From Mucilaginibacter terrenus (GTDB taxonomy: Bacteria; Bacteroidota; Bacteroidia; Sphingobacteriales; Sphingobacteriaceae), in NCBI RefSeq assembly GCF_003432065.1, contig NZ_QWDE01000004.1, forward strand, positions 62,001 through 126,000: 64,000 nt of DNA, read 5' to 3'. The notes beneath the pieces were generated by a model. It worked only from the letters and a program-made list of their open reading frames with translations. It made no database searches and was not told the DNA's origin. Numbering within the stretch: position 1 is the first letter of the stretch; the number at the start of each line of letters is the position of its first letter. This document shows, one piece after another, positions 28,701 through 35,896 of this stretch. Position numbers and translations under genes: made by a program.

Positions 28701-28977
28701 GTGCGTCGGCCTGTGTAACCGTGACCTGTTGTGTGGTGAAGCCCAAGTAGGATATCCGGAGTACATCATTTGGTTTTGCATTGAGGGAAAACCTGCCCTG
28801 TACATCTGTCTGAGTACCATTGGTAGATCCCTGAACAGCCACCGTAACGCCGGGGAGCGGCTGCCCGTCTGACCGGGCGGTGACAACGCCGCTAACCTTA
28901 ACCGTTTGGGCGTAGGTAGTTTGCAGCAAGAAAAATGGCAGTAAAGCCGCCAAAAACAGCTTGTAAATTTTGGACAT
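25789..28977 (-). CDS. SusC/RagA TonB-dependent outer-membrane transporter
   Basis: 1062 residues from the ATG at 28977. Signal peptide MSKIYKLFLAALLPFFLLQ to about 24; carboxypeptidase-D-like domain about 25-105 (VSGVVTARSDGQPLPGVTV); plug with NLVNALAGKVAGVQV and IVIRGETSV...PLFVVDGVIVD; then a 22-strand barrel ending in NIGFNVNLKF. The frame stays open for 34 further codons upstream to 29079, but those lack signal-peptide sense and lie in the regulatory leader. Forms a two-gene operon with susD. The leader carries a SAM-I aptamer and a Cys-rich short ORF, unusual for a SusC gene and a hint about the cargo. Confidence 0.96.
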   Translation of the reverse strand: MSKIYKLFLAALLPFFLLQTTYAQTVKVSGVVTARSDGQPLPGVTVAVQGSTNGTQTDVQGRFSLNAKPNDVLRISYLGFTTQQVTVTQADAPLQIVLVEAANSLNEVVVTALNISKDKKSLGYAVQSLKSRDISEAKESNLVNALAGKVAGVQVTNSQGDMGSSRIVIRGETSVSGNNQPLFVVDGVIVDNSQFQGANGSRDFPNAISDLNPEDIESISVLKGPNAAALYGYRAAAGVILIKTKTGKGAKGLGITINSNTSFATLKVFPDYQNQFGQGSNGKFSYVDGKGGGVNDGVDESWGPPLDGRLIPQFNSNGVAVPFVAHPNNVRDFFNTGVTLNNGVALAGSGDKYDFRLSYNNLHQTGVVPNSSLGRNSFLLNTTFRPTPKLTVTTIANYIKDDAGNLPGAYGRRATSTMLQFTWFGRQVDISQLKNYRNPDGSTFNWNNSYYSNPYFIAYENTVGQYKDRLIGSIELNYKIGGGLSANFRTGTDFYNDRRKIKVAYGTNGTPFGSYEEDAYHVSETNTEGRLQYTKKLSKDFSLDAFIGGNISTIINEQNDQIAPKLAVAGLYTLSNSRDPLVSSNYYGKLKTYSYFASAQIGYKDYAFLNLTGRNDWSSTLPVANLSYFYPSVNGSLVLSQALDFKSDALSYLKLRGGWSKVGKAATPYQLINTYNFTAPFGTNPQQNANSIDLNPNLKPETTTSGEAGFEAGFLRDRVRLDVSVYNTNSINQILNVDVSPSTGYTQKLINGGRINNKGLEVQLSGTPIKKNDFSWDVTVNYSLNRSKVVSLDEEGRLQSYILGTNRTVQVLAAVGKPYGTLFGNAYQRDAAGNIVIDNSGVPVINPTKQYLGKYTPDFSGSINNSFSYKGINLGFLVDARFGGSIYSNTNRTGTYTGVLASTLPGRGAQNGGLSYYYPGNNTSATAVQVNGGAAAPNGETVYDDGMVWKGVKADGTANSKVIPAQSYYKGFTNVDEAFVYSASFIKLREVKLGYTFPARWVKGIGLQSATVSVVGRNLWIIHKKVPNIDPETAFNTGNGQGLEDLTLPTVRNIGFNVNLKF

Positions 28978-29019
28978 GACTATTAATTGTAAGAGGTAAA
29001 AAATGCCTGTACGAAAGCC

Positions 29020-29035
29020 CAATGCAGCTGCACTG
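29020..29035 (-). promoter_or_regulatory. Palindromic stem and T-tract just before susC
   Basis: The 16-bp near-perfect palindrome CAGTGCAGCTGCATTG (minus strand) is followed 12 bases later by GCATTTTTTACC (T6 at 28999-29004). It lies 43-58 bases upstream of the susC ATG and could act as part of a terminator or antiterminator. Confidence 0.4.
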
Positions 29036-29069
29036 CAATTAGCTATTGTAAAGGATGTTTGAATAACCA

Positions 29070-29084
29070 GAGGCTGCACGCCTC
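29070..29084 (-). promoter_or_regulatory. Small hairpin right after the leader peptide
   Basis: GAGGC/GCCTC with a GTGCA loop, starting 20 bases past the leader-peptide stop. Its position suits a stem that would be covered or freed by a ribosome stalled at the Cys codons. Confidence 0.4.
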
Positions 29085-29103
29085 AGCAGGATGGGGAATT
29101 AAA

Positions 29104-29193
29104 TTAGCAGCAACAACGCATGCCTTGCATGAAACATGCAGATGATGATGGCGAGTGATTTAAAAACGAGCGAAATGTAAAAGGTGTTTTCAT
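29104..29193 (-). CDS. 29-residue leader peptide ending in Met-Arg-Cys-Cys-Cys
   Basis: ATG at 29193, stop TAA at 29106-29104. The peptide starts MKTPFTFRSF and ends CFMQGMRCCC: four Cys and three Met in 29 residues, with three Cys codons (TGT TGC TGC) just before the stop. It lies between the SAM-I aptamer and susC and is too short for usual ORF calls. The design is that of a translation attenuator that senses charged tRNA-Cys (and perhaps Met). Polycysteine leader ORFs controlling sulfur genes are known in mycobacteria; here the role is inference from position and composition. Confidence 0.7.
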   Translation of the reverse strand: MKTPFTFRSFLNHSPSSSACFMQGMRCCC

Positions 29194-29292
29194 AATAATA
29201 TAGCATTAACAATATTGCTTTTCAGCCATCAAGATTGCACCGGGGAGATATTGTGTACTGATAAGCCCGACAGCTAAGCATGTATTGTAAAC

Positions 29293-29394
29293 ATTATCTC
29301 TTCTGCCAATGGCAGACAGGAATTAGCACCTTTATACTTATTGTATAGGTTGCTAAGACGTCATAGGGCCTTTCCCTCGGTCTTTCTTGATAAC
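29293..29394 (-). ncRNA. SAM-I riboswitch (S-box) aptamer
   Basis: Minus strand. All four helices are seen: P1 GTTATC/GATAAT, P2 AAGAC/GTCTT, P3 TATAC/GTATA, P4 TCTGCC/GGCAGA. The conserved core TTATCAAGA, GAGGGA, GGCCCTATGA, TTAGCAACC and AGGTGCTAATTCC matches the S-box consensus closely. The 5' end is about 14 bases after the predicted start site. S-box aptamers normally turn expression off when S-adenosylmethionine is high. The next gene is the leader peptide, then susC/susD. Confidence 0.93.
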
Positions 29395-29414
29395 TATAAA
29401 GAACTATTTCGATG

Positions 29415-29422
29415 CAAATATA
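29415..29422 (-). promoter_or_regulatory. -7 box of the riboswitch-susC transcript
   Basis: TATATTTG on the minus strand, 21 bases upstream of the aptamer P1 helix. The -33 element is weak (TTTA at about 19 bases spacing). Confidence 0.6.
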
Positions 29423-29635
29423 TGAATAAAATATAAAGACTATAGAATTAATAGATTTTATTTAAAATAAATTATTCTCCCTTTAATGGGTTAGCAGTGC
29501 AAGCAGATATGGTAAAAACAGTTCCTTAGGAATAAACATTAATGCTGTGCTACCTGTTAATTAAGACGACCTTCAAGGTGACTTAAATTACCTTATTTAT
29601 TAATTTACGACAGGTATTTGCAAGCAGTTAAGCTT

Positions 29636-29643
29636 TACCTTTG
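29636..29643 (+). promoter_or_regulatory. -7 box of pta
   Basis: TACCTTTG, 22 bases upstream of the TTG at 29666. Because it lies downstream of the other in-frame TTG (29618), the shorter pta reading is preferred. Confidence 0.6.
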
Positions 29644-29665
29644 CCGGAAACTATACAATATTACT

Positions 29666-31759
29666 TTGACTAAAAGCATTTATATAGCCTCTGCCGAACC
29701 CTACAGTGGTAAGTCAGTTATTGCACTTGGGCTGGTAGCCATGCTGCTGGGTAGGGCACAAAAAATAGGTTACTTTAAACCTATAATACCGCTTGCTCCG
29801 CAAGAACAGCCGGACAGCCATATTCAAACTATTCTATCTCACTTTCAACTACCGCAGGCATATGCAGATACTTATGCTTTTACCAGGCAAGATGCAATGC
29901 AACACCTGAAGGATGGGCGGCAAGGCGATATGCTGGACGCGATCATCAGCAGGTTTAAAAGCCTTGAAGCTGCTTATGACTACACCGTTGTAGAAGGCAG
30001 CGATTTTGCTGGGCCGGCTACAGCATTTGAGTTTGAAACCAACAGGTTAATTGCCAAAAACCTGAATGCACCGGTTTTACTGCTGGTATCGGGCGATAAT
30101 AAAACCACGGCCGAGATTGTACAGGACACACTCAATTTTTGGAGAGCCTATCAGTCGCACGATATACAAGTGCTTGCCGTGGTGGCCAACAGGGTGCAAT
30201 CTGCCCAAACAGCTGATGTGAAGCAATTGCTTGTGGCGCAACTGCCAGAGAACATCTTGGTTTCTGTTATCCCTGCGGAGCAGACACTTGAAAACCCCAC
30301 GGTAAACGACATTTTTGAATGTTTGAACGGACGTTTACTATTTGGCCGGGAACATCTTGCCAACCAGGTAGATCACTTTGTAACCGGTGCCATGCAGGTG
30401 CCAAACTTTTTAAATTATTTAAAGGAGAACGTACTGATTGTGACGCCGGGCGATCGCGGCGATATTATTATAAGTTCGCTGCAGGCTAACTTGTCTGCAA
30501 GTTACCCAAGGGTTGCAGGTATTGTACTTACAGCCGGCAGCATACCCGAAGAGCCGGTGATGCGCCTGATAGAAGGGTTGCAGAATGTTGTGCCGATACT
30601 TACCGTGGACTCCGGCACTTTCGAGACCACCAACAACATCGCATCTGTTAAGGCGCGTATAACGCCTGATAATTCTAAGAAGATACAGCTTGCCATAGAA
30701 ACATTTAACAAGTATGTAGATGTTCCTTCGCTGGAAAAAATGCTGGTGACTTTCCACTCTGACGCGATGACACCCCACATGTTCCAGTACCAGCTTACAC
30801 AATGGGCAAAGAGACAGCGTAAGAACATCGTTTTACCAGAGGGTAATGATGACCGTATTCTGCAAGCCACTGCAAGGTTAATCTCCCAGCAATTGGTAAA
30901 TATCACCTTGCTGGGCGATCCGGGTGAAATAGCTGCATCCGTAAAGCGACTGGGTATAGATGTAGACCTCAGCCAGGTCAACATAATATCTCCTGCTAAC
31001 TCCACCTTTTACGACGACTATGTGCAAACGTTGTATGAGCTTCGCAAAAGCAAGAACGTTACGTTGGAAATGGCGCGGGACCTGATGACGGATGTATCTT
31101 ACTTTGGTACCATGATGGTTTATAAAGGCCATGCTGATGGGATGGTATCAGGTGCTGTACACACTACGCAGCACACCATACGGCCCGCGCTGCAGTTCAT
31201 CAAAACCAAACCGGGTATTTCTACAGTATCTTCTATATTCTTTATGTGCCTGGCAGATAGGGTATCGGTATTTGGCGACTGTGCAGTAAACCCCGACCCC
31301 ACCGCAGAGGAACTTGCAGAAATAGCCATTTCGTCGGCAGATAATAGTTCCCGGTTTGGTATCGAGCCGCGGGTTGCTTTGCTTTCTTATTCTTCGGGCA
31401 CGTCCGGCTCGGGTGAGGACGTAGAAAAGGTAAGGAGGGCTACACAACTCGTACGAGAGAAACGACCGGACCTGAAGGTTGAAGGACCGATACAATATGA
31501 TGCAGCCGTTGATCCTGTAGTAGGTCGTCAAAAACTTCCCGGTTCAGAAGTGGCCGGGCAAGCAAGTGTACTCATCTTCCCTGATCTGAACACGGGCAAT
31601 AACACTTACAAGGCGGTACAGCGCGAAACCGGCGCATTGGCCATAGGGCCGATGCTGCAAGGCCTTAATAAACCTGTAAATGACCTTAGCCGTGGCTGCA
31701 CAGTAGACGACGTTTTCAATACAGTTATTATTACTGCTATCCAAAGCCAGGATAGCTAA
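29666..31759 (+). CDS. pta: Phosphate acetyltransferase (long form with DRTGG domain)
   Basis: 697 residues from TTG at 29666. N-terminal P-loop-like AAA_26 domain (IYIASAEPYSGKSVIALGL), a central DRTGG domain (about 210-320), and the C-terminal PTA_PTB catalytic domain from about 375 with RQRKNIVLPEGNDDRIL, MVSGAVHTTQHTIRPALQ and SGSGEDVEKVR. It interconverts acetyl-CoA and acetyl phosphate. No ATG occurs before the conserved N-terminus, so a TTG start is required; the promoter box at 29636 excludes the earlier TTG. It is followed after 14 bp by ackA, forming the classic acetate operon. Confidence 0.95.
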   Translation: MTKSIYIASAEPYSGKSVIALGLVAMLLGRAQKIGYFKPIIPLAPQEQPDSHIQTILSHFQLPQAYADTYAFTRQDAMQHLKDGRQGDMLDAIISRFKSLEAAYDYTVVEGSDFAGPATAFEFETNRLIAKNLNAPVLLLVSGDNKTTAEIVQDTLNFWRAYQSHDIQVLAVVANRVQSAQTADVKQLLVAQLPENILVSVIPAEQTLENPTVNDIFECLNGRLLFGREHLANQVDHFVTGAMQVPNFLNYLKENVLIVTPGDRGDIIISSLQANLSASYPRVAGIVLTAGSIPEEPVMRLIEGLQNVVPILTVDSGTFETTNNIASVKARITPDNSKKIQLAIETFNKYVDVPSLEKMLVTFHSDAMTPHMFQYQLTQWAKRQRKNIVLPEGNDDRILQATARLISQQLVNITLLGDPGEIAASVKRLGIDVDLSQVNIISPANSTFYDDYVQTLYELRKSKNVTLEMARDLMTDVSYFGTMMVYKGHADGMVSGAVHTTQHTIRPALQFIKTKPGISTVSSIFFMCLADRVSVFGDCAVNPDPTAEELAEIAISSADNSSRFGIEPRVALLSYSSGTSGSGEDVEKVRRATQLVREKRPDLKVEGPIQYDAAVDPVVGRQKLPGSEVAGQASVLIFPDLNTGNNTYKAVQRETGALAIGPMLQGLNKPVNDLSRGCTVDDVFNTVIITAIQSQDS

Positions 31760-31773
31760 CTATACTCTTGCAC

Positions 31774-32976
31774 ATGAATATTTTTGTGATTAACTCGGGC
31801 AGCAGCTCTATTAAATACCAGCTCTTCATACAGGGATCAGCTACACCGCTTTGCAGCGGCCTTGTGGAACGCATAGGCCATAGTGACGCGCAGATAACTC
31901 ATAAATACCACCGTAATAACAAGGAAGATGTTATCCGTATAGAGCAGCCAATTGCAGACCATGAAGCAGGCATGCTGGCTGTAGCAGAGCTATTAACAAG
32001 AGCGGACATTGCCGTTGTACAAAGCGCAGAGGACATCAACGTTGTTGGCCACCGTATTGTGCATGGCGGAGAAACATTAACGCACACAACGGTTATAACC
32101 CCCGAAGTGAAAGACAGGATACAGGCCTTGTTTCCGATGGCACCGCTGCATAATCCAGGCCATTACGAAGGCATTAAGGTAGCAGAAAAAACTTTCCCAG
32201 AGGCTACGCAAGTGGCGGTGTTTGATACCGCATTTCATCAAACCCTTCCTGAGAAGGCATTTCGTTATGCTATACCTAACACGCTTTATCATGAGCTTGG
32301 CATAAGGGTGTATGGCTTTCACGGGATCAGTCATCAATATGTTAGCCGGGAGGCAGCACACTACCTAAGCAAGCCGGACGCGAAAGTAATTACTATACAC
32401 CTGGGCAACGGCTGCAGCATGGCGGCGGTAAACGCTGGTAGATGTATTGACACCAGTATGGGGCTTACGCCGTTAGACGGCCTTATTATGGGTACACGCA
32501 GCGGTAGTATAGATGCATCTGTACTGTTATACCTTACCGAACAAAACAACTACACTACGGAGCAGTTGAAAAACCTCCTAAACAAGCAAAGCGGTATGCT
32601 TGGTTTAACCGGCCACAACGACATGCGCGATATAAGCGCACTTTACCGACAGGGCATTGTTGAGGCTAAGCTGGCTTATGACATGTACGCCTATCGCATC
32701 AAAAAATTCATTGGCGCTTACGCCGCCGTTCTTAACGGGCTGGATGCAATAGTGTTTACAGCAGGCGTTGGCGAAAATGATGCGCTCGCACGAGAACTGG
32801 TATGCCGAGATATGGAATACCTGGGCATCGGTATAGATATCGCTAAAAATGAATTAAGAGAAAGCGGTATTCGCGACATTACTGCCTTCCAGGCAAAAAC
32901 AAGGGTACTCGTGATCCCTACCAATGAAGAACTGGAAATAGCCAGGCAATGCCAGGACTTGTTAATGGGTGCCTGA
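31774..32976 (+). CDS. ackA: Acetate kinase
   Basis: 400 residues. ASKHA-fold kinase that transfers phosphate between acetyl phosphate and ADP. NSGSSSIKYQLF at the N-terminus, VFDTAFHQTLPEKAFRYAIP with the catalytic region, YGFHGISHQYVS, HLGNGCSMAAV, DTSMGLTPLDGLIMGTRSGSIDAS, and TAGVGEN are all present. An in-frame TTG two codons upstream is ignored in favour of the ATG. Co-transcribed with pta. Confidence 0.98.
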   Translation: MNIFVINSGSSSIKYQLFIQGSATPLCSGLVERIGHSDAQITHKYHRNNKEDVIRIEQPIADHEAGMLAVAELLTRADIAVVQSAEDINVVGHRIVHGGETLTHTTVITPEVKDRIQALFPMAPLHNPGHYEGIKVAEKTFPEATQVAVFDTAFHQTLPEKAFRYAIPNTLYHELGIRVYGFHGISHQYVSREAAHYLSKPDAKVITIHLGNGCSMAAVNAGRCIDTSMGLTPLDGLIMGTRSGSIDASVLLYLTEQNNYTTEQLKNLLNKQSGMLGLTGHNDMRDISALYRQGIVEAKLAYDMYAYRIKKFIGAYAAVLNGLDAIVFTAGVGENDALARELVCRDMEYLGIGIDIAKNELRESGIRDITAFQAKTRVLVIPTNEELEIARQCQDLLMGA

Positions 32977-33063
32977 TCTACTACGACATACACTTATGAT
33001 AAGTGATACTTGTAAATAATTGCATCAGTACTTATTGTTAATACTGCGCTAACATTACGGCTA

Positions 33064-33071
33064 TAAATTTG
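33064..33071 (+). promoter_or_regulatory. -7 box of the glycerophosphodiesterase gene
   Basis: TAAATTTG, 18 bases upstream of the ATG at 33090. It overlaps an in-frame TTG that would otherwise extend the ORF. Confidence 0.55.
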
Positions 33072-33089
33072 GCGAACACAACATGCCGA

Positions 33090-34007
33090 ATGAAAAACAG
33101 GAAAATTTATCTTATCGCAGGATTAACGCTGATCGCATTATCAGGATTTAACATCAGCAACAGCTTATTTACGCAACCCGCGGAGTTTCCGGCGTTTGAT
33201 ACAGAGGCTCACCGTGGCGGCAGATCGCTCATGCCCGAAAACACTATTGCCGCCATGAAAAACGCGATAGACCTTGGTGTAACAGGCCTGGAGATGGACA
33301 CTCACATTACTGCTGATAACGAAGTGGTGCTGTCACACGACGAGTTCATCAACCCGCTGTTCACACTGGACCCGAACGGTAAGGAAATTACTCCCGAGCA
33401 AGCCAAATCGCTGGTGCTTTACAAGATGAATTATGCTGATTTGAGCAAATATGATGTGGGTTCTAAATTGTACAGCAATTTTCCCAAGCAGAAAAAGGTT
33501 AAGACCTATATTCCCAGGCTTGGGGATGTCATCGATTCGGTACAAACCTATTTAAAGGCTAATCACAAGAAGCAGGTATTCTATAACATCGAGACAAAGT
33601 GCTCTCCCGCAGGCGACAACATCTACAACCCTGCACCGGAAGAATTTGTAAAGTTGCTGATGAATGTGATTGAGCAAAAGAGAATAACGCCGTACGTAAT
33701 TATTCAATCATTTGACAAACGTACGCTGCAGATTATTCACGCCCGCTACCCTAAAGTGCGCACATCCTACCTTATTGCTAATAAGAACAGCGTTGAGATG
33801 AATATAGCCGATCTGGGCTACACCCCGTTTATTTACAGCCCGGCTTATAAACTGGTAAATGCAGACCTGGTAAAGCAATGCCACGATAAGAATATTAAAG
33901 TACTACCCTGGACAGTAAATACTAAAGAAGAGATAGAGGCGCTTAAAGCCCTTAAAGTGGATGGCGTTATATCAGATGATCCTACACTGTTTAACCTCAA
34001 TAATTAA
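33090..34007 (+). CDS. Exported glycerophosphodiester phosphodiesterase
   Basis: 305 residues with a signal or anchor segment at about 5-22 (IYLIAGLTLIALSGFNI). GDPD barrel: EAHRGGRSLMPENT (general acid/base His and Arg), LEMDTHITADNEVVLSHD (metal Glu, Asp and second His), NIETKCSP, and KVLPWTVNTKEEI, all as required. It hydrolyses glycerophosphodiesters to glycerol 3-phosphate and an alcohol in the periplasm. ATG at 33090 is preferred over an in-frame TTG seven codons upstream. Its stop is 3 bp from that of the convergent transglutaminase-like gene. Confidence 0.93.
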   Translation: MKNRKIYLIAGLTLIALSGFNISNSLFTQPAEFPAFDTEAHRGGRSLMPENTIAAMKNAIDLGVTGLEMDTHITADNEVVLSHDEFINPLFTLDPNGKEITPEQAKSLVLYKMNYADLSKYDVGSKLYSNFPKQKKVKTYIPRLGDVIDSVQTYLKANHKKQVFYNIETKCSPAGDNIYNPAPEEFVKLLMNVIEQKRITPYVIIQSFDKRTLQIIHARYPKVRTSYLIANKNSVEMNIADLGYTPFIYSPAYKLVNADLVKQCHDKNIKVLPWTVNTKEEIEALKALKVDGVISDDPTLFNLNN

Positions 34008-34010
34008 CAC

Positions 34011-35216
34011 CTACTGACCGGTAGGTGTGTATTCGTAAACTACTTTGTACGCCTCGTTTTTAAGTTTAGAAGAAAGCTGGCCTATTGCCAGATCCTTACG
34101 CTGTGGTGTGGGCTCACAAACGGAGTAGGTTTTACCTTTGTAGACTATGGGTTCTCCAACCGGCTTGTTAAATTCAACCGCCATGGTAATGTGCGTAGGA
34201 TAAAGCATGGCTATCATGGGCAGGTTGTAAATTTCTTTTACGAGATAAAAGAATAATGCTGCGCGATCGTCGCAATCGCTGTATTTTGAGGAAAGCGTCT
34301 GCTCGGGCGAAAGGCGCTTTTCATGTCCATAGTTTTCTTCGTCGTTCTCGTATAAAAATGCGTATCGGGTGAAGTGCATCAGGTAGTCTACGCCTTTTAC
34401 AGCACTCATTTCCGATATGTTTTTCCGCAGGAGTGGTATCAGCGAGCTATAGGTTACCTTGCTTACCGGTATGTTAAAATAAGTTTCGAAATCTACTCCC
34501 GGGTAGTTCATAAAAATCTTACCGACTTCCGGGTTAAGCTTTATGTTGAAGTAGTATGCTTTGTGCTTATAAGTGAATTGCAGCTCCCTTTCCTCGTAAC
34601 TTTCCGGACTAAAATCAGGCATGCGGGTAACCTTGTAGGAGAAAGATTTAGTGGCACCAGCAACCTTCACGGGTATAGGTACCGGCGGATCCTGGTTAAT
34701 GTCTGCCTTGGCATAATCATGATAGTTAAGGCACATATACTTTTCCCCGTCAACATTAAAAGAAGGTATATCTGTGATGTCCTCGTCGTTTAGTACGTAG
34801 AAGATAATCTTATCCGTAGTAAGTGCCACCCTGGCATCGTAACCCGAATGGGTCATTAAGAACCACTTATATAAGGTATACCGGGCATAGTTGTCGGCTT
34901 TGGGGCTTAGCTGCTCGGCGGTTTTGCGTACAAGCTGATAGTACAACCAATCATTTAATTCGTTCCTGGTTTTATATGCGGTTAACGAATCAACCAGGGG
35001 TTTGTAATTACCGGCATTCAGCTGGTTGTAAAATGATTTTACCGATTGCTGCGATAGCACCTGCGGTACCTTAACCAACAGGGCTTTATCTATTTCGCTG
35101 TTGAAGGTACCATTGTAAAACTCAAAGCAAATGCGCTGGTTATCAGCCCTGGCATTTCTGTAAGCCAGGCTGAGGATCAGGAAACAAAAGACAATATGCC
35201 TGGGAAGCCGAAACAT
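34011..35216 (-). CDS. Exported protein with transglutaminase-like core
   Basis: 401 residues, signal peptide about 1-24. The C-terminal part has SSKYSDCDDRAALFFYLVKEI, where Cys starts a helix as in papain-like transglutaminase folds, then THITMAVEF (His) and CEPTPQRKDLAIGQ (third position), giving a possible Cys-His-Asp triad. The N-terminal two thirds are unknown. Such proteins in Bacteroidota are exported and may cleave or cross-link cell-envelope peptides; the substrate is unknown. It lies alone, convergent with the glycerophosphodiesterase. Confidence 0.7.
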   Translation of the reverse strand: MFRLPRHIVFCFLILSLAYRNARADNQRICFEFYNGTFNSEIDKALLVKVPQVLSQQSVKSFYNQLNAGNYKPLVDSLTAYKTRNELNDWLYYQLVRKTAEQLSPKADNYARYTLYKWFLMTHSGYDARVALTTDKIIFYVLNDEDITDIPSFNVDGEKYMCLNYHDYAKADINQDPPVPIPVKVAGATKSFSYKVTRMPDFSPESYEERELQFTYKHKAYYFNIKLNPEVGKIFMNYPGVDFETYFNIPVSKVTYSSLIPLLRKNISEMSAVKGVDYLMHFTRYAFLYENDEENYGHEKRLSPEQTLSSKYSDCDDRAALFFYLVKEIYNLPMIAMLYPTHITMAVEFNKPVGEPIVYKGKTYSVCEPTPQRKDLAIGQLSSKLKNEAYKVVYEYTPTGQ

Positions 35217-35319
35217 TGGCGTTTACAATTGGTAGTTTAAATTTACATAAAATTAAACTGGAATTAACAATTAAAATTGTGTAATAACCAATTGCAACAG
35301 TCCCGACGGGATCAGCAGC

Positions 35320-35826
35320 TTACTTGAAAATCTTGAAGATAGACTTCCAGAACCAGTTCTCGTCCGCTTTAAGCATGGTCTCTAATGTTTTGTCTACATT
35401 TTTCGCAAGCTTATTAATGTCGGTTACCGACTGGTTGAAGGTTTTAAACGCAGGATCATTGCTGTCGCCCTCAACTTTGGTTAGTTCGTTCAACAGTTTT
35501 ATTATAGGGTCAAGCTCGCGTTTGCGGCGTTCTTTAGCTACCTGGCGTGCAATGTTCCAGGTGTCTTTGTCAGCATAAAAGTACTCTTTGCGCTCGCCGG
35601 CTTTGTGGCGCTTTTCTACCAGGCCCCAACTGATCAAATCGCGCAGGGTCATGTTGGCATTACCGCGGGATATCTTCAGTTCTTCCATTATCTCCTCGGT
35701 GGTAAGCTCAGCCGGGGTAACCAGCAGCAGCGCGTGTACCTGCGCCATTGTGCGGTTAATGCCCCATTCGGAGCCTAGTTTGCCCCAGGCCTCTATAAAT
35801 TTTCCTTTAGCTTCAGGTAACTGCAT
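35320..35826 (-). CDS. GbsR/MarR-family transcriptional regulator
   Basis: 168 residues. N-terminal winged helix-turn-helix (LTTEEIMEELKISRGNANMTLRDLISWGLVEK with the wing HKAGERKEYFYA), preceded by the GSEWGINRTMAQVHALLL helix typical of the GbsR branch, and followed by long C-terminal helices for dimerisation. GbsR proteins in Bacilli respond to choline or glycine betaine; in Bacteroidota the ligands are mostly unknown. No obvious target gene is adjacent. Confidence 0.88.
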   Translation of the reverse strand: MQLPEAKGKFIEAWGKLGSEWGINRTMAQVHALLLVTPAELTTEEIMEELKISRGNANMTLRDLISWGLVEKRHKAGERKEYFYADKDTWNIARQVAKERRKRELDPIIKLLNELTKVEGDSNDPAFKTFNQSVTDINKLAKNVDKTLETMLKADENWFWKSIFKIFK

Positions 35827-35896
35827 TTACAAATATAACCTATGTTCCGTAAATTTCAAAATGTTTTGAAAGTACAGCCACAGTATTTCCGGGCGG

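Noticed and set aside
28978..29079. N-terminal extension of SusC by 34 codons
   Set aside because: It overlaps the regulatory leader, has no signal-peptide character, and a complete signal peptide begins at the inner ATG at 28977.
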